Part shown: piece by piece, positions 9,325-18,266 of the stretch
Numbering within the stretch: the first letter of the stretch is position 1
Layout: every line of letters starts with the position of its first letter
Source of the DNA: Streptomyces sp. NBC_01707
GTDB lineage: Bacteria > Actinomycetota > Actinomycetes > Streptomycetales > Streptomycetaceae
Reading direction: 5' to 3'
NCBI RefSeq assembly: GCF_041438805.1
Contig: NZ_CP109190.1
Span: 8,494,001-8,558,000 of the forward strand
Length of the DNA stretch: 64,000 nucleotides
Notes under the pieces: model-generated
The model's input: the letters and a program-made list of their open reading frames with translations, nothing else
Told to the model about the DNA's origin: nothing
Databases searched by the model: none
Position numbers and translations under genes: made by a program

Positions 9325-11169
9325 ATGACACACACAATGGTCCGCAGCTCGACAGGCCGTCGTGCTACGGCACTGGCCGCCGCAGCCCTCACCGGCGCTC
9401 TCGCCCTCGGCTCGGTCGCTCTGGCCCCCGGGGCCGCAGCCGACACCAAGGGCACCACCCTGCGCGCCGCGATGACCGGCAACGGCATCGACTCGCTGAA
9501 TCCGTTCCTGGCGTACTTCGCCGGCTCGCTGGACGTCTTCAGCGCCGTCTACCCCTCACTGAACTCCCTGAACACCGACGGCACTCCCGCGCCGTACCTG
9601 GCGACCAAGTGGACGCCGTCGGCCGACAAGCTCACCTGGACCTTCACCCTCCGCAAGGGACTGAAGTGGTCGGACGGCCGGCCGATCACCGCCGAGGACG
9701 CCGCCTGGACCCTCAATCTGATCCGTACGAACGAGGTGGCAGGCACTGCCAACGGCTCACTCGTCGAGAACTTCGCCTCGGTCACCGCGCCCGACGCCAC
9801 GACGCTGGTCATCAAGACCAAGAAGCCCCAGGCGAACACCCCGTTCGTGTCCATCCCCTACAGCGGTGTGCCGATCGTTCCCAAGCACGTCTGGGAGAAG
9901 CACGTCACGGACCTCAAGGACTTCAAGAACGACTCCGGCGACATCGTCGGTTACGGCCCTTGGACGCTCACGGCCTACAAGCCGGAGCAGTACGTCAAGT
10001 ACGACGCCAACAAGGACTTCGTCCTCGGCGCCCCGAAGTTCGACCACCTGGTCCAGCAGCGGTACAAGGCCGTCGACGGCGCTGTCGCCGCACTGCGCAG
10101 CGGCCAGCTCGACTACGTGTCCGATCTGAATTCCACCCAGTTCAAGGCCCTGCAGAGCGACAAGCGGACCACCGCCTTCCAGAACGCCGGCCGCCGCTGG
10201 ATGAGCGTCGCGATCAACTCCGGTGCCCGTACCCGCTCAGGTAAGAAGATCGGCACCGGGAACCCGGCTCTCGCCGACGCCGCCGTGCGTCGCGCCATCG
10301 CGCAGGCGACCGACAAGCAGACCCTCGTCGACAAGGTGCTCGACGGCCTGGGCCAGGTCGGCTCCGGCTACATCCCGCCCACCTGGAAGCAGTGGGCGTG
10401 GAAGCCCGCCCCGGGCGACGAGCAGTCGTACGACATGGCGAAGGCCAACTCCATACTGGACGAGGCCGGTTACACCAAGGGCAAGGACGGAATCCGTGTC
10501 TCGCCCAAGACGAAGAAGCCGCTGAAGCTGCGCCTGGGCACCCACTCCGACGCCGCCACCGACACCCAGATCGCCACCTACCTCACCGGGTGGATGAAGC
10601 AGATCGGTGTCGAGCTGACCGCCGAGCCGCTGAGCTCCACCAAGCTCAACGACGATCTCGCCAAGGGCGACTGGGACCTGCTGATGGACGGCTGGGGCAC
10701 CGGCCCCGACCCGACGTACCTGCTCTCCATCCAGAACTGCGACGCGCTGCCGCTGGACGACGGCACGAACGGCTCCACGGACTCCTTCCACTGCGACAAG
10801 GAGTTCGACAAGCTCTTCAAGCAGCAGGTCACCGAGTTCGACCCGGCGCAGCGCGCGGCGACCGTCGGCAAGATGCAGGACATCCTCTACAAGGCCGACA
10901 ACAACGTCATCCTGTACTACGCCACGGGCCTGAGCGCGACGAACGCCCGTACGGTGAAGAACCTCGCGGTCGGCAAGGCGGACTCCGCGGGCGTCTACCC
11001 GATGCAGTACACCTTCGGCCAGTTCCGCAGCGCCACCCCGGTCGCCGCCGTGAAGGAAGCCTCGTCGGGCTCCACCACCCTGTGGGCCGGCATCGGCATC
11101 GGCGTGCTCGTCGTGGCGGGCCTCGCCTTCGGCATCAAGCGCCGCTCGTCGGCCGACGAGCGGGAGTAA
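9325..11169 (+). CDS. Peptide ABC transporter substrate-binding protein with C-terminal membrane anchor
   Basis: A 614-residue SBP_bac_5 family protein expected to capture oligopeptides outside the membrane and deliver them to the permeases encoded next. Residues 1-45 form a Sec signal (basic start, Ala/Leu-rich core, AAADT cleavage region). There is no lipobox Cys, unlike most Gram-positive binding proteins. Instead the C-terminus has a Gly/Val/Leu helix near 582-604 followed by KRRSS, so the protein is probably tethered by its tail. The family motif GLKWSDGRPITAEDAAWTL is present. An ATG at 9337 is an alternative start. A close paralogue lies at 28212-30029. Confidence 0.93.
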   Translation: MTHTMVRSSTGRRATALAAAALTGALALGSVALAPGAAADTKGTTLRAAMTGNGIDSLNPFLAYFAGSLDVFSAVYPSLNSLNTDGTPAPYLATKWTPSADKLTWTFTLRKGLKWSDGRPITAEDAAWTLNLIRTNEVAGTANGSLVENFASVTAPDATTLVIKTKKPQANTPFVSIPYSGVPIVPKHVWEKHVTDLKDFKNDSGDIVGYGPWTLTAYKPEQYVKYDANKDFVLGAPKFDHLVQQRYKAVDGAVAALRSGQLDYVSDLNSTQFKALQSDKRTTAFQNAGRRWMSVAINSGARTRSGKKIGTGNPALADAAVRRAIAQATDKQTLVDKVLDGLGQVGSGYIPPTWKQWAWKPAPGDEQSYDMAKANSILDEAGYTKGKDGIRVSPKTKKPLKLRLGTHSDAATDTQIATYLTGWMKQIGVELTAEPLSSTKLNDDLAKGDWDLLMDGWGTGPDPTYLLSIQNCDALPLDDGTNGSTDSFHCDKEFDKLFKQQVTEFDPAQRAATVGKMQDILYKADNNVILYYATGLSATNARTVKNLAVGKADSAGVYPMQYTFGQFRSATPVAAVKEASSGSTTLWAGIGIGVLVVAGLAFGIKRRSSADERE

Positions 11170-11181
11170 CCACCTCGCCCG

Positions 11182-11217
11182 CCCCGCGCACCTGGTCGCA
11201 GCACCGGGTGTGCGGGG
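11182..11217 (+). promoter_or_regulatory. Intercistronic stem-loop after the binding-protein gene
   Basis: CCCCGCGCACC (11182-11192) pairs with GGTGTGCGGGG (11207-11217) with one G-U pair and a 14-nt loop. It lies 12 bases after the binding-protein stop and before the permease gene. Such hairpins commonly protect the binding-protein mRNA or partly terminate transcription. Confidence 0.5.
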
Positions 11218-11245
11218 TCCACCAGACCGAGCAGATCGAGAACTC

Positions 11246-12316
11246 ATGACCATTACGTCCGATACGTCCGACAGCGCGAGCGCCGTCGGCCCCGTGCCCG
11301 GGAGCGACGCGGCCGACGCCGCCTCCCGCCCGGGCTCGGGGCGGGCAGACTTCCTCCGCTTCCTGGGCAGCAAGCTCGCCGCAGCTGCCGTGAGCTTCGT
11401 CATCGTCCTGGGCATCGGCTTCGTGATCTTCCAGCTGATGCCCTCGGACCCGGTCCAGACGATGACCCGCGGCCGGCCCACCAGCGATGCCCAGATGGCT
11501 CATCTGCGCCAGACGCTGGGCCTGGACCAGCCGGTGTGGGAGCGGTTCCTGCACTTCGTCAACGACATCGTCCACCTGGATCTGGGCCGTTCCTGGCAGT
11601 ACCAGCAGGATGTCTCCTCCCTCATCGGCGAACGCGTCGGCCCCACCCTGCTCCTGATGGGCACGGCCACCGCGATATCCGTGGTGGTCGGCCTGTGGCT
11701 GGGGGTGCGCAGCGGATGGCGGCACGGCAGCCTCTTCGACAAGATCACCTCCTCGGCGGCGCTCACCTTCTGGTCAGTCCCCACCTACTGGCTCGGCATG
11801 ATCCTGCTGATCTGGCTCAGCGTCGGCCTCGATCTGTTCCCCTCCGGCGGCATGTCCGACCCGTCGCTCGGTGCCACCGGCTTCGGCCATGTCCTCGACG
11901 TGGCCCGTCACATGGTGCTGCCGTGTCTGACGATGGTGCTCGTGGTGTTCGCCCAGTACGTGTCGATCATGCGCTCGTCGATCATCGATGAGCTGGGCAG
12001 TCCGTATCTGCTGACGGCCCGGGCCAAGGGACTCGTCGACGACGCCGTTCGCCGCAAGCACGCCGTGCCCAACGCGCTGCTGCCCTCGGTCACCGTGATC
12101 TTTCTTCACCTGGGCACGATGGTCGGCGGAGCGATCACGGTCGAGACCGTGTTCAGCTGGCCGGGTCTCGGCTCGCTGACCATCGAGGCACTCAAAGTGC
12201 CCGACATCCCCGTACTGCAGGGCACGTTCATCATCTTCAGCGCCAGTGTGATCCTGATGAACCTCCTCGCCGACGTGCTCTACCGCTTCCTCGACCCCCG
12301 GGTGCGTGTGCGATGA
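11246..12316 (+). CDS. Peptide ABC transporter permease (DppB type)
   Basis: A 356-residue inner permease. After a polar N-terminus there are about six membrane helices (FLGSKLAAAAVSFVIVLGIG is the first). The DppB-type segment MPSDPVQTMTRGRPTSDAQM follows the first helix. The ATPase-contact loop with the EAA-like pattern is near LLTARAKGLVDDAVRRKHAV. The C-terminal block GGAITVETVFSWPGLGSL is typical. It overlaps the next permease by ATGA. It should form the translocation channel with that protein. Confidence 0.93.
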   Translation: MTITSDTSDSASAVGPVPGSDAADAASRPGSGRADFLRFLGSKLAAAAVSFVIVLGIGFVIFQLMPSDPVQTMTRGRPTSDAQMAHLRQTLGLDQPVWERFLHFVNDIVHLDLGRSWQYQQDVSSLIGERVGPTLLLMGTATAISVVVGLWLGVRSGWRHGSLFDKITSSAALTFWSVPTYWLGMILLIWLSVGLDLFPSGGMSDPSLGATGFGHVLDVARHMVLPCLTMVLVVFAQYVSIMRSSIIDELGSPYLLTARAKGLVDDAVRRKHAVPNALLPSVTVIFLHLGTMVGGAITVETVFSWPGLGSLTIEALKVPDIPVLQGTFIIFSASVILMNLLADVLYRFLDPRVRVR

Positions 12317-13227
12317 CGATTTCCGACACCACTGACATCACCGCCGCGGCAGCCCCGGCCGGTTCACCTCCCCGGCTGGCCTCCGTCGGCCGTTTCATGC
12401 GCGCCTACGCCAAGCGCCCGTCCGGTCTCGTCGGCCTGGGCATCCTGCTCGTCGCCACGGTCCTCGCGCTCTGCGCCCCGCTCTTCATAGGCCCCGAGCA
12501 GCTCGACGTCACCAAGGTCGACGGCCCGCTGCTCTCCGCGCCCGGTTCCGGCTACCTCCTCGGGACCGACCAGGCCGGCCGCTCCGTGGTGGACCTGCTG
12601 ATCTGGGGTTCGCGCTCGTCGCTGTCCATCGGTGTCATCGCGACCGTGCTCACCATGGTGCTCGGCTCGACGATCGGACTGCTCGCGGGCCATTACCCGG
12701 GCAAGCTCGGCAAGGCCCTGATGCACGTCACCGACTGGTTCATCGCGCTGCCCAGCCTGCCGCTGGCCATCTCCCTCGCCGCGGTCCTGGGGCAGGGCAC
12801 CGCGTCCATCACCATCGCCATCGCGGTGACCTCCTGGACGTCCACCGCCCGCCTGGTCCGTGCCCAGACCCTCGCCGTGGAGGCCCGCCCGTTCATCGAG
12901 CGCGCCAAGGTCCTCGGCGCGGGCAACCGCCAGGTGATGGTTCGTCATGTCCTGCCGAACGTGGCCCCGTTGATCCTGGTCTCCGCCACCCTCACCGTCG
13001 CCTCGGCGATCCTCTCCGAGGCCACCCTGACCTTCCTCGGTCTCGGCGACCCGACCGGCGTCTCCTGGGGTTCCATGCTCAATGCCGCCTTCTACCAAGG
13101 CGCCATGACCTCCGGTGCCTGGTGGTACGTCGGTACGCCCGGCATCGCGATCCTTCTCGTCGTCCTCGGCTTCACCCTCACCGGGCGTGCCGTGGAACAC
13201 GTCCTCAACCCGCGGATGGTGGGCTGA
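12313..13227 (+). CDS. Peptide ABC transporter permease (DppC type)
   Basis: A 304-residue permease with the DppC N-terminal cytoplasmic segment, an extracellular block ending in GSGYLLGTDQAGRSVVDLL (the DppC family signature LGTDxxGRD) and five to six membrane helices. The EAA loop ERAKVLGAGNRQVMVRHVLPN contacts the ATPase. It starts inside the stop of the preceding permease and is followed 2 bases later by the first ATPase gene. Confidence 0.93.
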   Translation: MTISDTTDITAAAAPAGSPPRLASVGRFMRAYAKRPSGLVGLGILLVATVLALCAPLFIGPEQLDVTKVDGPLLSAPGSGYLLGTDQAGRSVVDLLIWGSRSSLSIGVIATVLTMVLGSTIGLLAGHYPGKLGKALMHVTDWFIALPSLPLAISLAAVLGQGTASITIAIAVTSWTSTARLVRAQTLAVEARPFIERAKVLGAGNRQVMVRHVLPNVAPLILVSATLTVASAILSEATLTFLGLGDPTGVSWGSMLNAAFYQGAMTSGAWWYVGTPGIAILLVVLGFTLTGRAVEHVLNPRMVG

Positions 13228-13229
13228 CC

Positions 13230-14222
13230 ATGACCCTGCTCGACGTACGCGACCTCTCCGTCACCTACCGCGACGGCGACAGCCTCATCCCCGCCGTGCG
13301 CGGTGTCAGTTTCACCCTGGACCGGGGCGAGACCCTCGGCGTGGCCGGCGAATCCGGCTCCGGCAAGTCGACCATGGTGCTCAGCCTGCTGCGGCTGCTG
13401 CCCAAGAGCGCCAAGGTCACCGGACAGGTGCTGTACGAAGGCGAGGACCTGCTCGCCGCCAAGTGGTCCGCACTGCGCACCGTGCGCTGGAACGGCGCGT
13501 CCGTGGTCTTCCAGGGCGCCATGAGTGCGCTCAACCCCGTGCGCCCCATCGGTGAGCAGATCTGCGAGCCGATCCTGCTCCACGAGAAGGTGTCCCCGCG
13601 CACCGCCCGCGAACGCGCCGCCGAACTGCTCGACAGCGTCGGCATATCGCGGCGGCGCATGGGCAGCTACCCGCACGAGTTCTCCGGCGGCCAGCGTCAG
13701 CGCATCATGATCGCCATGGCCCTCGCCTGCCGCCCCGACCTGATCATCGCCGACGAGCCCACCACCGCCCTCGATGTGATGGTGCAGGCGCAGATCATGG
13801 AGCTCTTCACCGAGCTGGTACGGAACTCCGGCGTCGGCGTCATCATGATCAGTCACGACCTCTCGGTGCTCTCCGAGATGTGCGGCCGGCTCGCCGTGAT
13901 GTACGCCGGCGAGATCGTCGAGACCGGCCCTTCGCAGCAGGTCATCGAAGCTCCCCGGCACCCGTACACCGAGGCACTGGCCAGGGCGTTCCCCACCATC
14001 GGTGACCCGGCGTCCCGGTTCGCGCCCTCCGGACTGCCCGGCGACCCGCCGGACGTCGCGGCGCTCGGCACGGGCTGCGCCTTCGTCCCGCGCTGTGTGC
14101 ACGCCGTCGACGCCTGCCGTACGAAGGCCGTCGAGCTGTGGCCCGCGGGCGATCGGCGCAGCGCCGCCTGTCTGCGCGTTCTGGACGCCCACACCCCCGT
14201 AACCGAAGGGAGCCAGGCATGA
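13230..14222 (+). CDS. Peptide ABC transporter ATP-binding protein (DppD type)
   Basis: A 330-residue ATPase. Walker A GESGSGKST is near residues 39-47, Q-loop VVFQGAM near 92, signature SGGQRQRI near 152, Walker B LIIADEPTTALDV near 175, and switch His in ISHDLSVLSEM. The C-terminal oligopeptide/dipeptide domain with GCAFVPRCVHAVDAC is present, so the protein is full length. It overlaps the next ATPase by ATGA; the pair should energise the two permeases. This is a complete importer, separate from the one whose ATPases lie at the left window edge. Confidence 0.94.
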   Translation: MTLLDVRDLSVTYRDGDSLIPAVRGVSFTLDRGETLGVAGESGSGKSTMVLSLLRLLPKSAKVTGQVLYEGEDLLAAKWSALRTVRWNGASVVFQGAMSALNPVRPIGEQICEPILLHEKVSPRTARERAAELLDSVGISRRRMGSYPHEFSGGQRQRIMIAMALACRPDLIIADEPTTALDVMVQAQIMELFTELVRNSGVGVIMISHDLSVLSEMCGRLAVMYAGEIVETGPSQQVIEAPRHPYTEALARAFPTIGDPASRFAPSGLPGDPPDVAALGTGCAFVPRCVHAVDACRTKAVELWPAGDRRSAACLRVLDAHTPVTEGSQA

Positions 14223-15205
14223 GTACCGCCGCCCCGGCCCTGGAGGTCAGCGACCTCCGCATCACCTACCCGGCGCGCGCGGGCCGTGGGCCCGCCCGCG
14301 CCGTGGACGGAGCCAACCTGACCGTCGGCCAGGGCGAGATCGTCGCCCTGATCGGCGAGTCGGGCTGCGGCAAGTCCACCCTCGCCCGCGCCCTCGTCGG
14401 CCTCATCAAGCCCACCAGCGGCGAGATCCGCTACCAGGGCAAGCCCCTCACCTACTCCGCCCGGGCGCTCAAGGAGTACCGCCGCCACGCCCAGCTGGTA
14501 CTCCAGGACCCGGGCGGCGCCCTCAACCCGCGGCAGAACGTCTACGACGCCGTCGCCGAGGGGCCCCGGCTGCACGGCACGACGGATGAACTCAACTCCC
14601 GTGTGCACACGGCTCTTTCACGTGCCGGGCTGCGTCCTCCGGAGCGGTTCCTGCACCGGTTCCCGCACGAGATGTCCGGCGGCCAGCAGCAGCGCGTCGT
14701 CATCGCGGGAGCCCTGGCCCTGGACCCCTCGGTGATCGTCGCCGACGAGCCGGTCGCATCCCTCGACGCCTCGGTGCGGGGCGAGATCCTCAAGCTGATA
14801 CTCGAACTCCGCGACAGCCTGGGCCTGTCCGCCCTCGTCGTCAGCCACGACCTGGGTCTGGCCTGGAACATCGCCGACCGGGTCGCCGTGATGTACCTCG
14901 GCCGGATCGTCGAGGTCGGCACCGTCGAGGAGGTGCTGCTGCACCCCAAGCACCCGTACACCAAGGCCCTGCTCTCGGTGCTGCCCGAGGCCGGACGTGA
15001 CCAACGGCCGACCGTGCTGACGGGTGAGCCCCCGGACCCGACCCGGATCCCGTCCGGCTGCCGCTTCCACCCGCGCTGCCCGCTCTGGCCGGAACTGAAG
15101 GGCGCCGAGCGGGCCGCCGCCGGCTGCGACACACGCGAGCTGCCCGTACTGACCGCCGACCCGGCTCCCGCCCAGGCGGCCTGCCATCTCACCCATGGCC
15201 GCTGA
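14219..15205 (+). CDS. Peptide ABC transporter ATP-binding protein (DppF type)
   Basis: A 328-residue partner ATPase. Walker A GESGCGKST is near residues 45-53, Q-loop LVLQDPGGAL, signature SGGQQQRV, Walker B VIVADEPVASLDASV, switch His VSHDLGLAWNI, then the dipeptide-family C-terminal segment SGCRFHPRCPLW. The ATG overlaps the upstream stop. The next gene (GNAT) starts 11 bases before its end, so transporter and enzymes are one transcriptional unit. Confidence 0.94.
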   Translation: MSTAAPALEVSDLRITYPARAGRGPARAVDGANLTVGQGEIVALIGESGCGKSTLARALVGLIKPTSGEIRYQGKPLTYSARALKEYRRHAQLVLQDPGGALNPRQNVYDAVAEGPRLHGTTDELNSRVHTALSRAGLRPPERFLHRFPHEMSGGQQQRVVIAGALALDPSVIVADEPVASLDASVRGEILKLILELRDSLGLSALVVSHDLGLAWNIADRVAVMYLGRIVEVGTVEEVLLHPKHPYTKALLSVLPEAGRDQRPTVLTGEPPDPTRIPSGCRFHPRCPLWPELKGAERAAAGCDTRELPVLTADPAPAQAACHLTHGR

Positions 15206-15995
15206 GCCCGCACTCGTCGTACGCGACGTCGAAGGTCCTGCCGCCATGGCGGCCTGTATCGGTCTGTATGCCGAGGTGATGGGGCTGCGGCCGTCGGACG
15301 GGGGCCTCAACCCCCGCCTGCTGACCGCGATCCAGTCCAACGGAGGCATCGTCGTCGCCGCGTACGAGGGCGACGGCGACCCGGCGCGGCCGGTCGGATT
15401 CGCATACAGCTTCCTGGCCCGCGAGGGGGGCGGCGAGCTGTTCCAGTTCTCACAGCTCGCCGTGGTCGCCCGCCACCTCCAGGGGCAGGGAGTGGGGCGG
15501 CTCCTCAAGCATGCGCAGCGGGAGCGGACCCTGGCCATGGGACTGACCCGCATCCGCTGGTCGTACGACCCCCTGAAGACCCGCAACGCGCACTTCAACC
15601 TGGATGTGCTCGGCGGGCGGGTGCGCGTGCTCAAGCCGTCGATGTACGGCGGCGAGGGCTTCGGCGACGACGCGGGCGAACCCACCGACCGATTCCTCCT
15701 CGACTGGGACCTGACGCGACCGGCCATGGTCCAGCCGGGACTCCCCGAGCGGGCCTGGCGACCCGGTGAGCGTCTCGCCCACGGCGACGACCTGCTGATC
15801 GCCGTACCCGCCCGATGGGATCTGCACCGCACCGTCATAGGAGCGGCCGCGGCCGCCGCGCTGCGCACCTCGCTCAGGGAGACTTTCATCGAGGCCCTGA
15901 CCACCCATGTCGGGGTCTCCTGCCTGCGTGTCACCGACGACCTCGCGGTCTACCGGTTCGTTCCGCGCGGCACCGACCAGGAGGGCGCCTCATGA
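15195..15995 (+). CDS. GNAT acyltransferase of the COG3375 type, likely D-amino-acid N-succinyltransferase
   Basis: A 266-residue GNAT-superfamily acyltransferase. The acyl-CoA loop is around FSQLAVVARHLQGQGVGRLL, and the block WSYDPLKTRNAHFNLDVLG is characteristic of COG3375. In Geobacillus kaustophilus a GNAT enzyme works with N-succinylamino-acid racemase and an M20 desuccinylase to convert D- to L-amino acids. Here the same three genes follow one another (GNAT, racemase, M20) with overlaps or a 4-bp gap, so succinyl-CoA:D-amino-acid N-succinyltransferase is the predicted activity. Family and context are clear; acyl donor and substrate are inferred. Confidence 0.82.
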   Translation: MAAEPALVVRDVEGPAAMAACIGLYAEVMGLRPSDGGLNPRLLTAIQSNGGIVVAAYEGDGDPARPVGFAYSFLAREGGGELFQFSQLAVVARHLQGQGVGRLLKHAQRERTLAMGLTRIRWSYDPLKTRNAHFNLDVLGGRVRVLKPSMYGGEGFGDDAGEPTDRFLLDWDLTRPAMVQPGLPERAWRPGERLAHGDDLLIAVPARWDLHRTVIGAAAAAALRTSLRETFIEALTTHVGVSCLRVTDDLAVYRFVPRGTDQEGAS

Positions 15996-17122
15996 CGATC
16001 ACCATCACCGAGATCGAACTCTCCCTTGTACGACTGGACTTGATCCATGAGTTCGAGACCAGCTCCCACCGTAAGTCGCACCTCGACCACATCGTGGTCA
16101 GGGCGACCGCATCCGACGGCACGGTCGGCTGGGGCGAGTGCGCCTCGCCCAGCGACCCGTACTACTGCAGCGAATCCACCGAGAGTTGCTGGTACGTACT
16201 GAGCGAGCACCTCGCCCCCATGGTCCTCGGCCACGCCTGGGAGCACCCCGACGACGCGACGGCGCTGACCAACCGCCTCTCGGGCAACCACTTCGCCCGC
16301 GCCGGGCTCGACATGGCCTGCTGGGACCTGTACGGGCAGGCCCGCGGCGAGACCCTCGCGACCCTCGTCGGTGGCACCGCCGAGAGGATCAGCGCGGGTG
16401 TCAGTCTCGGCATCGAGCCGACCGTCGACGCCCTGCTGGATCAGGTCGCCCGGCATGTCGGTGACGGCTACCGCCGCATCAAGCTCAAGTGCCGACCGGG
16501 CTGGGACCTGGAGCCGGTACGGGCAGTACGCGCGGCCTTCCCCGGTATCGCCCTCCAGGTCGACGCCAACACCGGCTACCGGGCCGACTCCGCCGAGCAC
16601 CTGGCCGCCCTCACCGCCCTCGACGACCAGGGCCTGCTGATGATCGAGCAGCCCTTCGCCGAGGACGACCTGCTCGGCCACGCCGGCCTCGCCGCCCGGC
16701 TCGACACCCCGGTCTGTCTCGACGAGTCGATCACCTCACCCGCCGTACTGGCCACCGCACTGCACCTGGGCGCGGCCGACATCGTCAACATCAAGGTGTC
16801 CCGGCTCGGCGGAATCGGACCGTCCGTCGCAGTGCACGACGTGTGCCGCGAGGCCGGAGTCCCCGTGTGGTGCGGGGGAATGCACGAGTTCGGCATCGGG
16901 CGCGCGGCCAACCTCGCCGTCGCCTCACTGCCGGGCTTCACCCTGCCCTCGGACGTCTCCGGCTCCGACAAGTACTACCGCCAGGACATCGTCACCCCGC
17001 CGATCCGCGCCACCGAGGGCCTGGTCCCGGTGCCCGACGCCCGCCCGGGCCTCGGTGTCCATGTCGACGAGTCCCTGATCCGGGCGAACCGGCTGAGGCA
17101 CGCCGTACTGAAGGAAGGCTGA
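15992..17122 (+). CDS. N-succinylamino-acid racemase / OSB-synthase family enolase-superfamily enzyme
   Basis: A 376-residue TIM-barrel racemase. The catalytic KxK is K164-K166 (RRIKLK), metal ligands are D191 (QVDANTGY), E219 (IEQPF) and D244 (CLDESI), and the second general base is K268 (NIKVSRLGG). The C-terminal run PVWCGGMHEFGIGRAANLA and the SGSDKYY segment place it in the NSAR/MenC group rather than the YkfB dipeptide-epimerase group. Streptomycetes make menaquinone by the futalosine route, so an OSB-synthase role is unlikely. The flanking GNAT and M20 genes argue for racemising N-succinyl-D-amino acids. Overlaps the GNAT by ATGA. Confidence 0.87.
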   Translation: MTITITEIELSLVRLDLIHEFETSSHRKSHLDHIVVRATASDGTVGWGECASPSDPYYCSESTESCWYVLSEHLAPMVLGHAWEHPDDATALTNRLSGNHFARAGLDMACWDLYGQARGETLATLVGGTAERISAGVSLGIEPTVDALLDQVARHVGDGYRRIKLKCRPGWDLEPVRAVRAAFPGIALQVDANTGYRADSAEHLAALTALDDQGLLMIEQPFAEDDLLGHAGLAARLDTPVCLDESITSPAVLATALHLGAADIVNIKVSRLGGIGPSVAVHDVCREAGVPVWCGGMHEFGIGRAANLAVASLPGFTLPSDVSGSDKYYRQDIVTPPIRATEGLVPVPDARPGLGVHVDESLIRANRLRHAVLKEG

Positions 17123-17126
17123 ACCG

Positions 17127-18266
17127 ATGCGATTCGACGCCGAGCAGCTGCGCGATCGGGCACTCACCCGCCTGGAGGCCCTCGTCATGGCCGAGAGCCC
17201 GTCGGGAGAACCCGAACTCCTCCGGATCGTGAACGCCGATCTGGAGCAGGCCTATCGGGCTCTCGGAGCCCGGGTCACCCGCGAGAGGGGACCGGACGGC
17301 GACCACCTGGTCTGCGAGTGGCCGGGTACGGCCCCCGACGACGCACACATACTCCTCATCGGCCACAGCGACACCGTCCTTCCCGTCGGCACCACCGTCG
17401 AGCGTCCCTTCACGCTCCACGAGGACGGCGACACGGTCACCGGCCCCGGCGTGTACGACATGAAGGGCTCCCTCGTCGCCATCGAGCTGGCCTTCGTTCT
17501 CCTTCGCGAACAGGGCCTCTCCCCGTCCCGCCCGGTGCGCCTGGTCGTCGTCAACGACGAGGAGATCGGCTCCCCGGACGGCCGCCGCATCATCGCCGCC
17601 CACGCCGAGGGCGCCTTCGCAGCCCTCGGCTTCGAACCGCCGCTGCCCGGCGGCACACTGAAGACCGGCAGGCGGGGAGTGGCCCGGGTGCGTATCGACG
17701 TCCAGGGCGTGGAGGCGCACGCCGGGCTCGACGCCTCACTCGGCACCTCAGCGATCGACGAACTCATCGACCAGATCGCGGTGGTGCGGGGCGCCGTCCC
17801 GGCGCCGCCCGCCGCCGAGTTCAACATCGGCAGCATCAGCGGTGGCACCCGCGCCAACGTCGTCGCAGGGACGGCTTCGGCCGAGATCGGCCTGCGCTTC
17901 GCCACGCCTGCCGCCGAGGCTGCCGTACTCGGCGCCCTCGACTCCCTCACTCCGGTCCGCCCGGACGCAAAGCTGACCGTCACCCGGCTGTCGTACCGCC
18001 CCGCCTGGGAGCGCGACCCGGCAAACCCCCTTGCTGCGCGACTCGCCGCGCTCGCGGCCGAGCGGGGCACCGATCTGCTCACCGGCACCTCGGGCGGCGC
18101 CGGTGACACCAACCTCACCGGCTCGCTCGGCATACCCACCGCCGACGGCCTCGGCCCGGACGGCGCGGGCGCCCATTCCATGTCCGAACGCGCCTCGGTC
18201 GCCTCACTTCTGGACCGTGCCGCTCTGCTCGCCGCCTACCTCATCGCACCCGAGGAGTCCGCATGA
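17127..18266 (+). CDS. M20 family deacylase, likely N-succinyl-L-amino-acid desuccinylase
   Basis: A 379-residue zinc hydrolase of the ArgE/DapE/CPG2 group. Motifs: LLIGHSDTVLPVG, GVYDMKGSLVAIE, VVNDEEIGSPDGR, a dimerisation domain with VEAHAGLD, and a final GPDGAGAHSMSERASV carrying the last metal His. Starts 4 bases after the racemase with GAAGG upstream, and its stop overlaps the LD-carboxypeptidase start. By position it is the third enzyme of the succinylation/racemisation/desuccinylation route and would release the free L-amino acid. A simple dipeptidase is the alternative. Confidence 0.87.
   Translation: MRFDAEQLRDRALTRLEALVMAESPSGEPELLRIVNADLEQAYRALGARVTRERGPDGDHLVCEWPGTAPDDAHILLIGHSDTVLPVGTTVERPFTLHEDGDTVTGPGVYDMKGSLVAIELAFVLLREQGLSPSRPVRLVVVNDEEIGSPDGRRIIAAHAEGAFAALGFEPPLPGGTLKTGRRGVARVRIDVQGVEAHAGLDASLGTSAIDELIDQIAVVRGAVPAPPAAEFNIGSISGGTRANVVAGTASAEIGLRFATPAAEAAVLGALDSLTPVRPDAKLTVTRLSYRPAWERDPANPLAARLAALAAERGTDLLTGTSGGAGDTNLTGSLGIPTADGLGPDGAGAHSMSERASVASLLDRAALLAAYLIAPEESA

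Noticed and set aside
15992..17122. Assignment of the racemase as menaquinone-pathway OSB synthase (menC)
   Set aside because: No other men genes are present, streptomycetes use the futalosine route, and the flanking GNAT and M20 genes fit the NSAR pathway.
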